From NIOZ-UU13 sp035528395 (GTDB lineage Bacteria > Planctomycetota > Phycisphaerae > Sedimentisphaerales > Anaerobacaceae), in contig DATKYR010000218.1 of the NCBI GenBank assembly GCA_035528395.1, positions 75,907 through 139,906 on the forward strand: a stretch of DNA of 64,000 nt. Direction: 5' to 3'. The notes beneath the pieces are model-generated. The model was not told the origin of the DNA. It did not search any database and saw only the letters and a list, made by a program, of their open reading frames with translations. Made by a program: the position numbers and the translations under genes. Of this stretch, positions 55,250 to 63,865 are shown piece by piece (the stretch's first letter is position 1; the number at the start of each line of letters is the position of its first letter).

Positions 55250-58222
55250 TCATGTATTTCTAACCAAAGTATCAAGCTTTTCATAATAAGCCTTAAAACT
55301 TCCCTTGTTGCTGACTATTTCAGATATATGAAAGCCAAGGGTAATTATTTCAGATTCGACCTCGTGAGTCAATAAATCTTTGATATCCTCCTCTGTCTTT
55401 CCCATAAAGAACGGGCTTTTCAAAAGACGCCTTGAAATAATCTTATCCGGACATTCAATCATCAAGGCTTTAAGTCTATTACCAAAATGTTCTTGTAGAG
55501 TTTGCAGGTCCTCTACCCACCTTACTCCATCAATTACAACATGAGTGTCTTCAGGCAAACTATCGATTAGCTTAAGCGTGATTTTCCGCTGACCCAATTC
55601 ATTGTGCAATTGAAGCCCGGCTTTCTGTAGAGCATTCTTGTCATATTTCCCTTTGAAATTAGCAAGTTTGGCAATGACCTGGCTATATCTTATGTATTTG
55701 AAGCCATATTTTAAGGTTAGATAGATGGCAGCAGTACTTTTGCCTGAACCTGTTTCGCCCGCTAACGCAATCACCTTGCTCCTGCCACTTTTAACATCAA
55801 AGGCTGGTATAGAAGGAATGATAAGGTCATTTTCTCTTTCATCGCCAAGTCCAAGGTACTGTCCAGAAAGATAAAAATAACCCACTAGTGCCGAAGTTAT
55901 GGCATCTAACTCATCATGTGAAATATTCGTGTCTTTAATGTCAATCCCAAACCGTTTAAGAGATTCACATAAAAGATCTATACCTCGTTGTTTTCGTGGC
56001 ATCCCTAATATATCTTGGGCTGCCCCAGGGTAGCTTTCTATAACAGAAACGCCTTTCTCTTCGAAAGCTTTGGCGAGTCTTATGCCTCTCATTGTCAGAT
56101 TTACCATAGAAGGAATCAGGCAAGGAAAAACGCCTATTCCAAGAGACATAAGAAATCTCTCACAGAAACGGGTTATTCCATATTGCCTGCACTGACAGTC
56201 GGTTTTTTCGCAACACCTGCCATAGGGAAGAGCTAAAGGTGAATCTATGGATACTATATCTGGCAACTGTTCCATAGTTGCATCAATTATTTCTTTATCT
56301 GTGCCGAGCCTATTTGTCTCTACTTTCTTGCCTTTTAGTACAGCCCACCCTGTATCTCTTTCCTCGGACGCAGTCAAATCAATTCCAACAATAACTTTTT
56401 TCTCTTTTATTAAATCACTGAAAAGAGAAGTCATATTATGTTGTCGGCTTGACCAGCATAGCCCCATGCCCTTTATCCTCTCTTGGTTGTCATCAATAAC
56501 TATCTCTTCGGAAGGCTTCGAGTGAAGATATTTCTTTGCGGCATGCCAGTTATATGTATTAAGGATATCACTATTTTTACAACCAGCTCGTCGCACAACA
56601 TCCAAACCACAGTTAATCAGAGGCAAATGACTCGCCGCATGAGCATCTGAGCCGATAGCAATCTTAGCACCATAGGATAATGCTTTTTGTACATCTTCTG
56701 GGCATAGGTCAAGTCGTTCAGGGAAAGCATTGACTTCAAGGGCTACATGATGCTTTGCGCATTCTTTCAATATTAAATCAAGATCGAAATCATATCTGTC
56801 TCTAGCTGCAAAGAAATTCCCTGGGCGACTTGTCAAACAACCTGTCGGATGAGCAAGAATGTGAACATTTGGATTTCGTATAGCTCTTAGAATACGTTCA
56901 GTCATAAGGCGTGGAGCCATACGCATATTCATATGAACCGCTGCTATCACAATGTCAAATCCCTTCAATACTTCAGACGGATAGTCTAGGCTACCATCTG
57001 TAAGTATTTCAACTTCAATGCCCTTTAGAAGCTGTGTGGAATTGTTTGCTGAATTCATCTGTTCAATTTTATCATGTTGCCTAAGCACTTCACCGATTGA
57101 TAATCCATTTGCGACCCTAAGAGAATGAGAATGGTCTGTGATGGCAAGGTACTTATAATTGAGAGAACTAGCCTTTTGTAACACTCTCTCTATATCATCA
57201 ATGCCATCACTCGAAGATGTATGAGTATGATAATCACCTTTAATAGATTCGCGATTTACCAGCTCTTTTGCGATACGTTTTGCTTCTTGCAAGGGGATAT
57301 GTCTAATTTCGTGAGGGATATAATCCACCTCAATTAATTCATATATATTAGCTTCTGAAAGAGCACTGGCAACAAGATTTTGGGAGTTTAAGAAAATACC
57401 CTCATCATTCCATTTGAATCCTTTGTTTTTGGCGCAAAGCTGTAACTCTTCTATATGAGACTGCGGGGAAGATCGATTAAGCAATTCAAAGGCTTTCAAT
57501 GTATCTGGTACTGAGTAGATAGTACAGAATAGCTTGGGATAAATAATTGCTTTAACAACACCCGCCTCAATAGAAAGTTGTTCCAGACAAAAACGAGTGT
57601 TACTTAATGCCTTTGCTATAGCTTTGTAATCTGGTTGGGTAGTAATAAAATCTAAGCTTCTTACCCTCTCGCATTTCATACGGGCTTCACCAACTAATTG
57701 AATCTTAAAATCAACAAGACTATCCTGTATTTCACGTGCAACTGAAAGTGCAATTGGCAAGGGAATGCCATAAAATTTATTGCTCTTTAAATCGCTTACG
57801 TCAATATATTCGTCAAGAGAAGCTGATGCAGCAGACGGCAGTGTTACACCTGTATTGTTTAGCTTTTCCTCCAATTCATAAAGTGAATTACAATCAACCT
57901 GAGATATCTTTGCAAGCAAGCGAGAACCAAATTTAGGGACTTCAGCCAGTTCAGCCATAAAGGGAGGAAAGTTGGCAGCCAATTCATCTTCCAGAGTCAA
58001 CTTTCCTGTTTCTATTATTTCATTGACGGCCTTTGCTATTGAACGCCCAACTCCAGGAAGATCCATCAAGCTATTCTTATCAATGGATTCTTGAACAAAA
58101 TAGCCAAATCCATCAAGAGTCATTGCTGCTCTCTTGAAAGCTTTAGCCTTGCGTCTCTCACCAAGCAACTGATAGTAGGTTGCCACCTTATAAAGGTGAG
58201 TTGTTATCTCAAAATCAAGCAT
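55250..58222 (-). CDS. Four-domain fusion: PolX-like, PHP, DUF429 and P-loop kinase
   Basis: 990 residues. Residues 1-110 hold the helix-hairpin-helix region of bacterial PolX (LPGVGRSIAKAVNEIIETGK). The polymerase palm (about 150-320) is degenerate: the DxD metal site is reduced to SLDFITT. A complete PHP phosphoesterase follows (KGDYHTHTSSSDG, AITDHSHSL, ILAHPTG, ALEVNAF, IGSDAHA; about 325-590). Next is a DUF429 RNase-H-like domain (VGIDLTASEERDTGWAVL, VSIDSPLALPYG, cysteines CCEKTDCQC; about 635-795). Last is a nucleotide-kinase-like P-loop domain (IALAGETGSGKSTAAIYL, VVIDGVRWVEDL; about 805-990). PolX-PHP pairs are repair enzymes elsewhere; the added domains are unusual. First gene of the island operon, with a promoter just upstream and probably leaderless. 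Confidence 0.88.
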   Translation of the reverse strand: MLDFEITTHLYKVATYYQLLGERRKAKAFKRAAMTLDGFGYFVQESIDKNSLMDLPGVGRSIAKAVNEIIETGKLTLEDELAANFPPFMAELAEVPKFGSRLLAKISQVDCNSLYELEEKLNNTGVTLPSAASASLDEYIDVSDLKSNKFYGIPLPIALSVAREIQDSLVDFKIQLVGEARMKCERVRSLDFITTQPDYKAIAKALSNTRFCLEQLSIEAGVVKAIIYPKLFCTIYSVPDTLKAFELLNRSSPQSHIEELQLCAKNKGFKWNDEGIFLNSQNLVASALSEANIYELIEVDYIPHEIRHIPLQEAKRIAKELVNRESIKGDYHTHTSSSDGIDDIERVLQKASSLNYKYLAITDHSHSLRVANGLSIGEVLRQHDKIEQMNSANNSTQLLKGIEVEILTDGSLDYPSEVLKGFDIVIAAVHMNMRMAPRLMTERILRAIRNPNVHILAHPTGCLTSRPGNFFAARDRYDFDLDLILKECAKHHVALEVNAFPERLDLCPEDVQKALSYGAKIAIGSDAHAASHLPLINCGLDVVRRAGCKNSDILNTYNWHAAKKYLHSKPSEEIVIDDNQERIKGMGLCWSSRQHNMTSLFSDLIKEKKVIVGIDLTASEERDTGWAVLKGKKVETNRLGTDKEIIDATMEQLPDIVSIDSPLALPYGRCCEKTDCQCRQYGITRFCERFLMSLGIGVFPCLIPSMVNLTMRGIRLAKAFEEKGVSVIESYPGAAQDILGMPRKQRGIDLLCESLKRFGIDIKDTNISHDELDAITSALVGYFYLSGQYLGLGDERENDLIIPSIPAFDVKSGRSKVIALAGETGSGKSTAAIYLTLKYGFKYIRYSQVIAKLANFKGKYDKNALQKAGLQLHNELGQRKITLKLIDSLPEDTHVVIDGVRWVEDLQTLQEHFGNRLKALMIECPDKIISRRLLKSPFFMGKTEEDIKDLLTHEVESEIITLGFHISEIVSNKGSFKAYYEKLDTLVRNT

Positions 58223-58233
58223 ATCAGCGCACT

Positions 58234-58261
58234 ATTATAGGGGAAAACAGCAACAACACAA
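58234..58261 (-). promoter_or_regulatory. Predicted promoter of the PurZ-like operon
   Basis: On the minus strand TTGTGT (58256-58261), 16 bases, TATAAT (58234-58239). The -10 box ends 11 bases before the first ATG of the operon, leaving room for only a few untranslated bases and no Shine-Dalgarno site, so the transcript is probably leaderless. Confidence 0.55.
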
Positions 58262-58510
58262 CAGGGATCTCTTAATTACTCAACCCGTCAACTAGACAGA
58301 TAGTAATGTCGGGGGCTGTCAATTTCAAGCCATTAGCCATTCCGGCGAACATGGAGCGTGTCTATCGAAAAAGTGCTTACGAGCACAAAATGGCCCATTT
58401 TTGAGAGTCACAAGTGAACAGCAAATTGTCGAGAAGTGGCTATTACGTGACGACTGACCTACTTTGTGACACACCGCTGCGAAACCAAACCGAGTCCCTC
58501 CTTATCACTT

Positions 58511-59215
58511 TCAAAGACATGACATTGCAATCCAAAGATGATGGAGTTCTATCTCATTCCCGCACATTCGACTATGCACAGAGCAGTAACTTGTAATGCC
58601 ATTTGCCACGTCCTCTTCAATCGTCTTAAGAATTTCGCGATCGGTCCAGACACAGCCATCTTCTGTCTTGCCGCTCACAAGCTCCGAAATCCACTCATTG
58701 ATCTTGTTATACCAGTGGCGAGCAGAGCGGCCTTGCACATAACCAATCATCGCTGCTACATTTAACTTTGCACCATGCAGTCCCAACTTGAATCGCTGAA
58801 TCCCGCCACTCTTGCGTTCCTTACCTGTAACGTACTCTTTCTCTCGGTCGGAAGAAGGTGCAGGGAGCCGTTTGCCTTCAAGAACAAGAATGGGATCGTA
58901 AATCGTGTAAAGTTGTGCTTCAAGAACCGTTCTCTCTACAAGTGATGCTGCCAGATCGACGCTTCGACGTCCAGACTGGTACTCCTCATGATCAAAGTGA
59001 ACCATTGGAAAACTGCTCTGAGCACAAAAGCCAAGAAACTTGCATAACTGCAAATTCAATTTATTCTCGGATTGTTCATTGGGTCTGTCTGGATCGTCGC
59101 GCCAGGCAGGCAACTGTTGCCGCACAAAATCGATCGTTCTGAGAGCGAGAGTGTTGGCCGAAATCCCGGAGGTGATTTGACCAATAAAACTTGTCTTACT
59201 TCGCTTCCTCCCCAT
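58511..59215 (-). CDS. Predicted restriction-endonuclease-like subunit
   Basis: 234 residues of no named family that I recognise. SGRRSVDLAAS followed by DPILVLEGKRLPAP fits a PD-(D/E)xK nuclease core (Asp, then E-x-K), and it is encoded 2 bases downstream of an N6-methylase gene. The N-terminus (ALRTIDFVRQQLPAWRDDP) is helical and the tail has a Cys/His cluster (CSVHSRMCGNEIELHH). It probably supplies the cutting activity of the pair, or a specificity subunit; both are inference. Apparently real because of the tight spacing and long open frame. Confidence 0.7.
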   Translation of the reverse strand: MGRKRSKTSFIGQITSGISANTLALRTIDFVRQQLPAWRDDPDRPNEQSENKLNLQLCKFLGFCAQSSFPMVHFDHEEYQSGRRSVDLAASLVERTVLEAQLYTIYDPILVLEGKRLPAPSSDREKEYVTGKERKSGGIQRFKLGLHGAKLNVAAMIGYVQGRSARHWYNKINEWISELVSGKTEDGCVWTDREILKTIEEDVANGITSYCSVHSRMCGNEIELHHLWIAMSCL

Positions 59216-59217
59216 GC

Positions 59218-62097
59218 TTAGTATCCCTGCTCCCGTAAGTCTATAAGAGTCTCATCGGCATCTCTAATCGCAGTTGAGCGAATCCAATAACGAAGTCGAT
59301 CCGGCTTGACAATTAGCATAACATTTTCAGAGTATAAGCGGAAAATCCGAACAGTCTGCAGATGCTTATGGTTTTGGTAGTAAATCAGCTTTCGCAACTC
59401 ACCTTCCGCATCTTCATCAAGCCAGGAAACGTTCGGATGATCGCCGAAGTAAAATGGCTGACAGGTCAATCCATTGAGGAAAACAGGATCGGTTGCTCGC
59501 AAGTTATCGTAAATGCTACAAAGCATTTCGCAGAACATGTTCGAATACCGAGCCAGATCGCTTTTTTCAGCTTTCTTGCGCAGCAAGTCTGAGTTTTGGC
59601 CAAGTCGAACATAGCTGGCCATATACTTAAGCACATCGCTCTGGATAGCTTGCTCCCAAAACGAAAGATCAAGCAAATGTCTCTGTTCAGGGAAAGGAAG
59701 TTGATCGATATCCCTCTTGAGAATCGCTGTAGATTTAGAAATAAAGGAACGCGACCCATGTAGTGTCACAATAAAACGAAGCAAATCGTGTTGCTGACAG
59801 AGAAAATCATATAGTTTTCTTAACTCCTTCGTATCTGATAAGGGTGCATGGATTCCAACAATTTCATTACGGTATGCAAGAAATCCACTGTTCCTAAAAG
59901 CGACGGGAAGACAATCATTCTCCTTTATCAAAACAAGTGGTGCACTATACCGATCCTCTTTATACGCAGAGCGAAAGTGTGTCTCCGTAACTGTTCCGAT
60001 GCGGGTCTCATCAATGCCTGAAGCTGTGAAGGCGTCAGTTGGTAGAAGTGGTCTGCCTGTTAAGAAAGTAGCCGGTTCTCTCCTTCCTGTCTTTGCTGCA
60101 ATGAAACCTTCACCATAATCCCACTTTTTTTCTTCCTTGTTCTTCTGAAGATATTTCACCATAGTACGCATATTCCGCAGACGCTTTGACATGCCAACCA
60201 GTCGTCCACCTCCAAGAAGGTTCGCACGCCACACAAACGGATTCTCCTCGGCCTCCTCCTGCAAGATGCGATGATGATCGTAATGATCCAACTCAAAGCA
60301 AATTCTCTCGTGAACGCTTGCTGTTCGCCGGAATGTCCAATGATTAATCCAGTGGTTTTTATCCGGCTTGCTGGCATAAGCCAATACTGCGAGTGTTTTT
60401 GGGTCTGCCTCGTACAGGTTGCGAATGGAGGTAAAGTCGAGAACCAAATCGATGCGATATTGTTTACATAGGTTGACAAAAAAGGCTCTGGGATCACGAG
60501 TATAAAGCAGTTGTGAGGGTTGAATCAGACACACTCGGCCACTGTTGGGGCGTAGAACAGTCAATGCCTGCTCAAAGAACAGGTAGGCGACCTGTTTGTC
60601 TGGGCATTTTCCCCGACTACTATTTTGCTGCTGCGCAAGCTCATCGATTTCCTTTCCAGCTTCCGTCAGCGTGGATTCAAATGGTGGATTTCCGACGACT
60701 ATGTCGAATTGCTTGTCAAGAATAGCAGAAGAACCTTCCCGGTTGTCAGGAAGCAAGCGAAAGAAATCTGCTTCAAACAAATTCGATTCACGGAGAGGAT
60801 CGAACTTCAGTTCATTCCAGATTACCTCCGGCTTCAAGGCGTCGCAGATAGCTAAGGACAAACTGAACGCCGCCAGATCTATGGCGTTTCTATCAAGATC
60901 GATTCCATGAATGCTCTGCGTGAGAATTTCCTTAAGCTTCTCAACATTTGGGCGTCTCCAGTTATGTCGGCTGCGCCAGACATTTACTAACCTGCGGAAT
61001 GCGCCAACAAGGAAGACTCCGGATCCACAAGCTGGATCCAATACGCGCTCATCACCAGTAAGTTTGTCGTACGGCATAGCATGATCCAGCAATAAAGCTG
61101 CCAGGAATGCAGGTGTGTAGACAGTACCATGCCCATCCTCGACGAATCGTTGGTAAAGATGGCTAATTATCTCAACAGGCAGATGCTTGAAAGAGAATTG
61201 CTCCCAAAGGTACCGCTGGCGCTTCAGTGTCCTTGCTTCAACAAGATAGGCAAATGTTTTCAGAGTCGTCTTTGTGAGCTTTCGCTGGCATAAGCGTGAG
61301 AGATCAAATACGTCCCCGTTGAATCTATCTTCAAGGAACTTCAATAACCTTTCAACCTCGTCAGGTATTCCGCCTTTCAGAACGTCAAAGAAACTCCTTG
61401 CTCCCTTATGGAATCCACCAAACCAGCCACTATTGGGGAAGACTTCACGATCTTCAAGATACTTAATGAGCACCATTAACAGAAGTAGTCGTCTCGGGAC
61501 CGGATTATTCTTGCCGTCAATCTCCCTGTCTGCTTCGACAACGGCTTGGATCAGCGACTGATGTGCTGCCTTATCATGCTTTGCCAATTTGGCACTGTGG
61601 GGATCTTCCCAAAACGTTCCGTCTGCGAGACGTAACGCAGAGAACTTGCGCATCTCGCTGCTGATCTCACCAGCAGTTTTCAGGATATCAAATTTTCTGG
61701 CGGGATTATATTGGCACGATTCGGCTTGTTCATTCCAGAAGTCAGGCCCCCGCGCGCATGTCAACACATCTACTCGACTAGGCCACGCCACATAAAGCAG
61801 GGGCGTCGTGCCTTGAAGCCAGACTTGCAGGTGAAGTCCCGCCAATGCTTCTTCGTCGAGTCTCTCATCGGAGTTATCAACGACGTATGCCGCAACCTGA
61901 GATGAGCGTCCGTCCAAGAACCGACGAAAATACACAAAATCAACGCGTTCGAACGACTCTGCGTCAAAGACAGCAGCTTTCTCGTCGATACTCAGAGTAG
62001 TCCTCGTATTGCCATCTTTGCGGACAGGGACTAAACCTGTGGTAAGCTTGCCGTCAGCACGAATAAAGTCAACAGATTGAAGGGCTATGTTGGTCAT
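59218..62097 (-). CDS. Eco57I-type N6-adenine DNA methylase (restriction-modification)
   Basis: About 959 residues. The methylase core has motif I DPACGSGVFLVGAFRRL and motif IV IVVGNPPFES, the pattern for N6-adenine methylation with S-adenosylmethionine. The preceding helical domain (RRLLLLMVLIKYLEDREVFP) and the long C-terminal region with target-recognition-like segments (HFRSAYKEDRYSAPLVLIKE) match Eco57I/BREX-PglX-like methylases. No fused nuclease motif is obvious, and the downstream 234-residue protein may provide it. Start uncertain: ATG 62097 (MTNIALQSVDF) is preferred because the residues before it look untypical; ATG 62163 is possible. Both lack a good ribosome site. Confidence 0.85.
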   Translation of the reverse strand: MTNIALQSVDFIRADGKLTTGLVPVRKDGNTRTTLSIDEKAAVFDAESFERVDFVYFRRFLDGRSSQVAAYVVDNSDERLDEEALAGLHLQVWLQGTTPLLYVAWPSRVDVLTCARGPDFWNEQAESCQYNPARKFDILKTAGEISSEMRKFSALRLADGTFWEDPHSAKLAKHDKAAHQSLIQAVVEADREIDGKNNPVPRRLLLLMVLIKYLEDREVFPNSGWFGGFHKGARSFFDVLKGGIPDEVERLLKFLEDRFNGDVFDLSRLCQRKLTKTTLKTFAYLVEARTLKRQRYLWEQFSFKHLPVEIISHLYQRFVEDGHGTVYTPAFLAALLLDHAMPYDKLTGDERVLDPACGSGVFLVGAFRRLVNVWRSRHNWRRPNVEKLKEILTQSIHGIDLDRNAIDLAAFSLSLAICDALKPEVIWNELKFDPLRESNLFEADFFRLLPDNREGSSAILDKQFDIVVGNPPFESTLTEAGKEIDELAQQQNSSRGKCPDKQVAYLFFEQALTVLRPNSGRVCLIQPSQLLYTRDPRAFFVNLCKQYRIDLVLDFTSIRNLYEADPKTLAVLAYASKPDKNHWINHWTFRRTASVHERICFELDHYDHHRILQEEAEENPFVWRANLLGGGRLVGMSKRLRNMRTMVKYLQKNKEEKKWDYGEGFIAAKTGRREPATFLTGRPLLPTDAFTASGIDETRIGTVTETHFRSAYKEDRYSAPLVLIKENDCLPVAFRNSGFLAYRNEIVGIHAPLSDTKELRKLYDFLCQQHDLLRFIVTLHGSRSFISKSTAILKRDIDQLPFPEQRHLLDLSFWEQAIQSDVLKYMASYVRLGQNSDLLRKKAEKSDLARYSNMFCEMLCSIYDNLRATDPVFLNGLTCQPFYFGDHPNVSWLDEDAEGELRKLIYYQNHKHLQTVRIFRLYSENVMLIVKPDRLRYWIRSTAIRDADETLIDLREQGY

Positions 62098-62163
62098 TCC
62101 GGCGAAAGCTAATTGCACCAAAACTCTTAAAAACCTACAAATTTCTGGAAAGCCCCACATCAC

Positions 62164-62388
62164 GGCCGAAGCAATCCGTAGTCCGACCCTTGTGAAGCCA
62201 CGCTCACGGCTCTGCCATTATAGCGGATGGTGATCGGAATCCGCTTCAATCGTATGTACTAGCCATTGTTACCATACTTGTCAATCCATATTGTACGCTT
62301 CGTCAGGATACAAGGCAAGGGAAACAAATTCAATGTCGCGCCGCTTACACCTAATCAGCTCATATAAGAATAGCGCTATCAAAAATCG
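62164..62388. other. Gap upstream of the methylase, no feature seen
   Basis: This stretch lies between the methylase gene and the small frame at 62389. It should contain the methylase promoter; no convincing -35/-10 pair or repeat was identified. Confidence 0.3.
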
Positions 62389-62601
62389 CTAAATGAAAGA
62401 TTCAGAGATCTTACGAAATCTGAAGATTTTACCTTCAAACTGACGCCTTACACTGACGTCCATGGTATCACTGCCACATAAACTATTTACTTTCAGTACT
62501 TTATTTCTAACGAGTTCTTGCTTGTCTATTAAGAGGTCTATAGAGCCCACGTGTGCGAAAAAGAGAAAGAGGATGTCGTACGCTTCGGACACAACGCTCA
62601 T
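62389..62601 (-). CDS. Possible small hypothetical protein
   Basis: About 70 residues (MSVVSEAYDILFLFFAHVGS...) with GGAGG 11 bases before the ATG. A hydrophobic N-terminal stretch and a basic tail; no family recognised. It lies downstream of the attC-like palindrome and a hairpin. Support is weak. Confidence 0.25.
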   Translation of the reverse strand: MSVVSEAYDILFLFFAHVGSIDLLIDKQELVRNKVLKVNSLCGSDTMDVSVRRQFEGKIFRFRKISESFI

Positions 62602-62630
62602 ACCAGACAAACACCTCCAAAATAAAGAAA

Positions 62631-62661
62631 CCCTCAAAAGACTGATGCAGTCTTCTGAGGG
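62631..62661. terminator. Strong hairpin downstream of the two-component genes
   Basis: CCCTC-AA-AAGACT and AGTCTT-CT-GAGGG form a long near-perfect stem around GATGC. On the minus strand it follows the response-regulator gene by about 70 bases and could end that transcript, although only a short T-rich tract follows. Confidence 0.55.
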
Positions 62662-62676
62662 TACGATTACGAAATT

Positions 62677-62734
62677 CCTAACGCCGCTCTTCAGCGGAGC
62701 GGCTTGTCCGCGTCCGTTGGAAGAGCTTGTTATA
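62677..62734 (-). repeat. attC-like palindrome
   Basis: On the minus strand: TAAC, AA, GCTCTTC, CAACGGACGCGG, ACAAG, CCGCTCCGCTG, AAGAGC, GGC, GTTA. The outer TAAC/GTTA and GCTCTTC/GAAGAGC arms pair, with bulges, as in integron cassette recombination sites. The response-regulator stop codon lies in the outer arm, as is usual for cassettes. No integrase is nearby. Confidence 0.5.
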
Positions 62735-63491
62735 TCGTATCTTCCTTAGTCCCTCGATTCTCTTTGGCAGACGATCCCTTGCCTCCAGTCTCGTCGGCCA
62801 CTCCCGAAGCTGACAAATCGAACTTGCCGAGCTTGAATGCGAATCTCTTGAGCATTTCAAAGAAGACAGCTGCGAATAGCATCACAAGGCAGAACAGTCC
62901 GAAGCGGTATAGGTTGCCGCTAATCAGGGGTGACAGAAGAAAAACTGTCGCAATACCCAGCAGGACTGACAGCACCAACTGGGCAGCTGTGCATGCCACC
63001 TTTCGATACAGAAGAATGACAGCATCCCGCTGAGCAACGACCCCTGACAGCCGTTGGATGCGTTTCTGTTGAAGTACATGGGCCAGCGCTCTGTTCATAG
63101 TAGGCAGCAGGTCCTCGTCTGAAACATCGCGCTTCTCCAGGAAGTCAAACGCCCCCCGCTTGCCTCCGCGAAAAACGGTAGCGCGATCCGCAACGCCAGT
63201 TGTTAGAATGACAAGCATCGCGGGGGAGACACTCTTAACACTCTCTAGGAAGTCAATCCCGGCGTCTGACGCCTCCCCTGCGTCTGTGAAGTCTATGTCC
63301 AGGATCATAATATCGTAATGCGTTTCTGCTAGCCGGGCCTGAGCCTCGGATGTGGAGGTCGCCACGTCAATGAGCCCGGCAAGCTGCGCGTAGGAGGTCT
63401 CCAGAGTGGCTTTTAGCGACCTTACATACGAAAGGTCGTCATCAACGAGCAATATCCTAATGTCCGGAACCTGCGATGTCTTTCCGCTCAT
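62730..63491 (-). CDS. Response regulator with C-terminal transmembrane helices
   Basis: 253 residues. An N-terminal receiver domain (RILLVDDDLSYVRSLKATLE, phospho-acceptor region YDIMILDIDF, VILTTGVADRA, then FDFLEKRDVSD) spans residues 10-130. Instead of a DNA-binding or enzymatic output domain it has two membrane helices (AAQLVLSVLLGIATVFLL and GLFCLVMLFAAVFFEML) and a short soluble tail. Membrane-bound receivers without output are uncommon; it may act as a phosphate sink or recruit partners to the membrane. Encoded 16 bases downstream of a histidine-kinase remnant, its probable partner. Confidence 0.85.
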   Translation of the reverse strand: MSGKTSQVPDIRILLVDDDLSYVRSLKATLETSYAQLAGLIDVATSTSEAQARLAETHYDIMILDIDFTDAGEASDAGIDFLESVKSVSPAMLVILTTGVADRATVFRGGKRGAFDFLEKRDVSDEDLLPTMNRALAHVLQQKRIQRLSGVVAQRDAVILLYRKVACTAAQLVLSVLLGIATVFLLSPLISGNLYRFGLFCLVMLFAAVFFEMLKRFAFKLGKFDLSASGVADETGGKGSSAKENRGTKEDTI

Positions 63492-63507
63492 GTCTCACCC
63501 TCCCATA

Positions 63508-63865
63508 TCAGATCCCGTCCACGTTACTCGGGAGTTCCACAGTAAACGTGGTTCCTACATTACAGTGTGACTCAAAATCAATACGACCGCCGTGGAAGTC
63601 CTCTACAATGTACTTGCACATGAATAGGCCGATGCCCGATCCGATGCCACGCCTCCACGTGGAAAAGAAGGGCTTCCAGATCAAGTCGCGGAACTCATCC
63701 TCTATACCGGTTCCGACATCCTGAACCGTTAGTACCGCAGTCATCGCGGACAGTCTTGTTCGGACAACCACCGACCTCTCTTTCCGACTACGCTTGCGCA
63801 TAGAGAGGAGCGCGTTGTCGAGGAGGTTATACACGACGAGAGCGACTAAGTAGGAACGCAAAAAG
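63508..63865 (-). pseudogene. Histidine kinase C-terminal ATPase domain, truncated
   Basis: 117 codons remain. They cover the HATPase_c domain: N box VVYNLLDNALLSM, G1 VQDVGTGI, F region WKPFFSTW, G2 GIGSGIGLFMCKYIVED and GTTFTVEL. The dimerisation and sensor parts are missing: an in-frame stop and unrelated sequence begin at about 63866, where an insertion sequence starts. The gene was presumably the sensor for the downstream response regulator. Confidence 0.85.
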
